Source: an uncultured Ideonella sp. (lineage in GTDB: Bacteria; Pseudomonadota; Gammaproteobacteria; Burkholderiales; Burkholderiaceae). Taken from it: a stretch of DNA of 7,702 nt. The DNA lies in the NCBI GenBank assembly GCA_946479475.1, contig CAMLGG010000252.1:1-7702 (forward strand). Direction: 5' to 3'. The stretch's first letter is position 1; each line of letters opens with the position of its first letter. Shown here piece by piece: positions 5,715 through 7,702 of this stretch. A program made the position numbers and the translations under genes. The notes under the pieces are model-generated. The model searched no databases. It was given only the letters and a program-made list of their open reading frames with translations, and was not told the DNA's origin.

Positions 5715-6136
5715 CGAGCGACAGCGACACTCCCGATGCATCCCATTTCGCGCAGCTGCTGCAGGCCGCTGCTGCGCAGGCGCAACCGCAGCGCCTGCTT
5801 TTCGTCTTCGCCGGCGCCGAGCTGCCGGCCGACGCAACGCCGCAGCAGCGCGCGCGTTTCGAGCGCGGCGAGGGCGGCGCGCTGGCCCCGCTGACCTGCG
5901 TCGACAAGACGCCCGATGAGCTGAAGAGCTTCAGTGCATTGGTCGAGGAGGCCCGGCAGTTCAGCCCGCCGTGGCGGGTGGTCTTCGTGGCGGCCCTTGG
6001 CGGCGCGGGCGGCCGGCCGCCCACCGACGCGCAGGTCGACGAGGCCCTGCGGCGCATGGTCGACGCCGTCCGGCACGGGCAGGTGGGCGGCTTTGCCGCC
6101 TACGACGGCGCCGGCCGGCCCTTGAGCTTCAGCTGA
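5711..6136 (+). CDS. Small conserved protein, often labelled 'ribonucleotide reductase subunit alpha'
   Basis: 141 residues, soluble, with GAGG at 5702-5705 five bases before the ATG. Conserved-looking blocks are PQRLLFVFAGAELPADATP (26-44), RFERGEGGALAPLTCVDKTP (49-68), SALVEEARQF (75-84), WRVVFVAALGG (88-98) and a C-terminal RMVDAVRHGQVGGFAAYD (115-132). From memory, proteins of this length and pattern are widespread in Burkholderiales, and databases often call them ribonucleotide reductase subunit alpha. At 141 residues it lacks the catalytic barrel and radical-site residues of a true class I alpha subunit, so that label should not be taken as function. Its real role is unknown. It lies inside the tight gene run but shows no visible link to NO. 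Confidence 0.8.
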   Translation: MTSDSDTPDASHFAQLLQAAAAQAQPQRLLFVFAGAELPADATPQQRARFERGEGGALAPLTCVDKTPDELKSFSALVEEARQFSPPWRVVFVAALGGAGGRPPTDAQVDEALRRMVDAVRHGQVGGFAAYDGAGRPLSFS

Positions 6137-6143
6137 GCCTGCC

Positions 6144-6701
6144 ATGACGACCGACCCGCAACGTCGACGGACCCTGGCCTGGCTGGCGCTCGGCACGTCC
6201 TGCCTCTGGCCTGGCCTCGCTTCTGCAGCATCTTCGGCCGACATCGCCGCGCCCAACGTCGTGCCCATCTCGCCCCGGCTCGTGACCTCGGGCCAGCCGA
6301 GTGCGCAGGCCCTGGCGGGGCTCGGCGAGCAAGGCTTCCAGGCCGTGGTCTACCTGGCCCCGCTGACCCTGCCCAACGCGGTGAAGGACGAGCCGGAGAT
6401 CCTCGCCCGGCAGCACATGGCCTTCGTCAACATCCCCATCGATTTCGGCAAGCCGGGGGCGGAGGATTTCGAGCAGGTGGCCGCGACGCTGGACCGCTGG
6501 AAGGACAAGAAGGTGCTCGTGCACTGCGAGGTCAACATGCGCGCCTCGAGCATGGTGTTCCTCTACCGCACGCTGCGCCTGAAGGAGAAGCCGGAGGTGG
6601 CTTACGAGGCGGTCGAGAAGGTCTGGTCGCCGCGCGGGGTCTGGCGCGAGCTGATCGTTTCGCAGCTGCGGCGGGGTGGGGTCGACTTCGAGCCGTACTG
6701 A
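6144..6701 (+). CDS. Exported DUF442-like (beta-lactamase-hydrolase/PTP-like) phosphatase domain protein
   Basis: 185 residues. The N-terminus has a basic RRR (7-9) before a hydrophobic core and ends in ALA-type cleavage sites (LASAA, 25-29), so it is probably exported; RRRTLA also resembles a weak twin-arginine motif. The mature part begins IAAPNVVPISPRLVTSGQPS (34-53), the usual opening of the DUF442/protein-tyrosine-phosphatase-like fold, then NIPIDFGKPGAEDF (96-109) and the active-site loop VHCEVNMRAS (126-135). The loop is C128-x4-R133, as in DUF442 (CxSGTRS), not the C-x5-R of classical phosphatases, so phosphatase activity is not assured. It starts seven bases after the previous stop and is the last gene of the run; the next gene is convergent. 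Confidence 0.82.
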   Translation: MTTDPQRRRTLAWLALGTSCLWPGLASAASSADIAAPNVVPISPRLVTSGQPSAQALAGLGEQGFQAVVYLAPLTLPNAVKDEPEILARQHMAFVNIPIDFGKPGAEDFEQVAATLDRWKDKKVLVHCEVNMRASSMVFLYRTLRLKEKPEVAYEAVEKVWSPRGVWRELIVSQLRRGGVDFEPY

Positions 6702-6750
6702 CCGCCGGGACGGCCCGGGCCGCCGTGTCGGCCTGGGGCCGCGCGCCCGC
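6702..6750. other. Short convergent intergenic gap with a GC palindrome
   Basis: Forty-nine bases separate the converging phosphatase-like and OmpA-family genes. CGGCCCGGGCCG at 6711-6722 is a perfect 12-base palindrome, and a further GGGGCCG follows near 6755. There is no T-run on either strand, so only a weak hairpin in the region where transcription from both sides should end can be stated. Confidence 0.3.
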
Positions 6751-7362
6751 TCAGCGCATCACGATCAGCTGGACGCGCCGGTTCGTGCTGCGGCCTTCGC
6801 GGGTGTTGTTGTCGGCCAGCGGCGCGGATTCGCCATAGCTGATCGTGGCCATGCGCGCCAGCGGCAGGCCGGCGCGGGCGAGGTACAGGCGCACGGCTTC
6901 GGCCCGTTTCAAGCCCAGTTGCTGGTTGACCGCATCGCTGCCGGTGGCGTCGGTGTGCCCTTGGATCTCGATGAACACGGGCTGGTTGTCGGCCTTGAGC
7001 TTGGCCACGAGTTGATCGAGTTCCTGGCCCGCCGGCCCGGTGAGTTCGGCCCGGCCCGACCTGAACCTGATCTTGTCGTCGGTCAGCACGGTGCTCATCA
7101 GCAGGCCGGGTGGCGCCGGAAGGTTGGCGGCGGCCTGGGCCCGCGCCGCGGCCTCCTCCTGAAGGGCCTGGATGCGCGCCTCGCTGCCCTGCAGCCGGCC
7201 GTCCAGCGCCTTGAGGTTGTCGTCATGCGCCTGCACGCGGGTGCCGAGGCCGTCCACGCTGGTCTGCACCGGAGCAACGGTCTCCCTGACGAAGTCCCTC
7301 GTGGCGCAAGCGCTCAGCAACATGGCGCTGCTCGCGACGATCAGGGGAACGATTCTCGACAT
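6751..7362 (-). CDS. OmpA-family peptidoglycan-binding lipoprotein
   Basis: 203 residues from ATG 7362, chosen because AGGAG (7370-7374 on the plus strand as CTCCT) sits seven bases upstream; the longer frame to 7464 has no such site and would bury the signal peptide. MSRIVPLIVASSAMLLSACA is a lipoprotein signal with lipobox LSAC (C19). A likely coiled-coil or helical stretch (about 30-80) follows, rich in Ala, Gln and Glu, then an OmpA C-terminal domain from about 92: IRFRSGRAEL, IEIQGHTDATGSDAVNQQLG (131-150), and ISYGESAPLADNNTREGRST (174-193). D138 and R153 have the 15-residue spacing of the peptidoglycan (diaminopimelate) binding pair in OmpA. It probably tethers the outer membrane to the cell wall. 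It is convergent to the NO operon and probably unrelated to it. Confidence 0.93.
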   Translation of the reverse strand: MSRIVPLIVASSAMLLSACATRDFVRETVAPVQTSVDGLGTRVQAHDDNLKALDGRLQGSEARIQALQEEAAARAQAAANLPAPPGLLMSTVLTDDKIRFRSGRAELTGPAGQELDQLVAKLKADNQPVFIEIQGHTDATGSDAVNQQLGLKRAEAVRLYLARAGLPLARMATISYGESAPLADNNTREGRSTNRRVQLIVMR

Positions 7363-7516
7363 CGATGTACTCCTGGAGAAAGAGAGAGCCGCGACTCTAT
7401 GCAGTCCTCCGGGGCAAACGTACCGAGTTGTGAGCAAACCGCTCGCCGTTAACCGGCTGCACAAAAGCCTTACCGTTGTGCGACTTGGGGAGCAAGGTGT
7501 CCCGTGACTTCCAGGC
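7363..7516. other. Non-coding region upstream of the OmpA-family gene
   Basis: Holds the AGGAG ribosome site of the minus-strand lipoprotein gene (7370-7374) and must contain its promoter, but no convincing -35/-10 pair can be picked on the minus strand. Slightly more AT-rich than its surroundings (for example 7411-7475). ORFs across it show no family resemblance. Confidence 0.5.
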
Positions 7517-7586
7517 CATTCACCCTGAGCTTGTTCAAGGGCGACGTGCAGAGGCCTCTCGCCTTCGACAGGCTCAGGCCGAACGG
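7517..7586. repeat. Palindromic repeat element, copy D
   Basis: The same 70-base element as copies A-C and in the same orientation. The left arm reads CACCCTGAGCTTGTTCAAGG (TT changed at the CG of GTCGAAGG), the loop has GAGGCCTCTCG, and the right arm at 7562-7586 begins CCTTCGACAGGCTCAGG and is intact. The 118-bp tandem flank seen at the left edge is absent here; different sequence follows it. Confidence 0.75.
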
Positions 7587-7619
7587 GTGGGGCGTGCCCG
7601 TGACGTGAAGCCCACGCCC

Positions 7620-7663
7620 TCTCCGCCCGCTCGCTGTCCGTTCTCCGCCCGCTCTCTGTCCGT
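7620..7663. repeat. Two-copy 22-bp tandem repeat
   Basis: TCTCCGCCCGCTCGCTGTCC and two more bases (7620-7641) are repeated at 7642-7663 with a single G/T change. The second copy runs into the left arm of palindromic copy E, which suggests a local slippage duplication beside the element. Confidence 0.7.
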
Positions 7664-7702
7664 TCACCCTGAGCTTGTCGAAGGGCCGCCTGCTCAGGTC
7701 TC
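7661..7702. repeat. Palindromic repeat element, copy E (right edge cut off)
   Basis: Left arm CGTTCACCCTGAGCTTGTCG followed by AAGGG and the start of the loop (CTGCTCAGGTCTC) before the window ends. The loop resembles copy A (GTGCTCAGGTCTCTCG) more than copy D, and the orientation is the same as in all other copies. Confidence 0.7.

Noticed and set aside
6144..6701. Classical dual-specificity or tyrosine phosphatase
   Set aside because: The loop is C-x4-R rather than HC-x5-R, so the DUF442-like description is safer.
6711..6722. Intrinsic terminator between the convergent genes
   Set aside because: A perfect GC palindrome, but too small, with no loop and no T-run on either strand.
7363..7464. 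Longer start of the OmpA-family lipoprotein
   Set aside because: It would put 34 extra residues before a clear lipoprotein signal peptide, whereas the internal ATG has AGGAG seven bases upstream.

Overview
The window is very GC-rich and its coding style and gene families (NnrS, NsrR, SirB, DUF2249 and a small protein commonly mislabelled as a ribonucleotide reductase alpha subunit) point to a betaproteobacterium, most likely Burkholderiales. The 'CTTCGACAGGCTCAGG' type palindromic repeats at both ends fit that group. The species cannot be told from the sequence.

Layout. Bases 1-310 hold about two and a half tandem copies of a 118-bp unit built around a palindromic element. Bases 319-1692 (minus strand) encode a membrane polyferredoxin of the NapH/NosR C-terminal type. 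Bases 1693-1829 are a divergent control region with an FNR/Dnr-type box (1753-1766), a -10 hexamer spaced as in a class II FNR-dependent promoter (1788-1793), and a good 11-1-11 NsrR-type palindrome (1794-1816) over the predicted transcription start. From 1830 to 6701 eight genes run on the plus strand with gaps of at most 34 bases or with 4-base overlaps: a DUF2249 protein, NsrR, a DUF59/MIP18 iron-sulfur assembly protein, an unnamed polytopic membrane protein, NnrS, a SirB-family membrane protein, a small 'RNR alpha-like' protein and an exported DUF442-like phosphatase. A convergent OmpA-family lipoprotein gene lies at 6751-7362 (minus). Bases 7363-7702 are non-coding and contain further copies of the same palindromic repeat plus a short 22-bp tandem repeat.

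How it fits together. The core (DUF2249, NsrR, DUF59, membrane protein, NnrS and the divergent polyferredoxin) looks like a nitric-oxide/low-oxygen response module. NsrR carries three cysteines for its NO-sensing Fe-S cluster and probably represses its own operon through the palindrome, while an FNR/Dnr/Anr-type regulator activates it. NnrS is a known NO-stress membrane protein. The DUF59 protein suggests Fe-S cluster assembly or repair, and the polyferredoxin suggests electron transfer at the membrane. The last three genes are ordinary small conserved genes that may simply be read through or may belong to the response. No nitrite, NO or N2O reductase lies in the window, so this looks like NO protection or sensing rather than the denitrification enzymes themselves.
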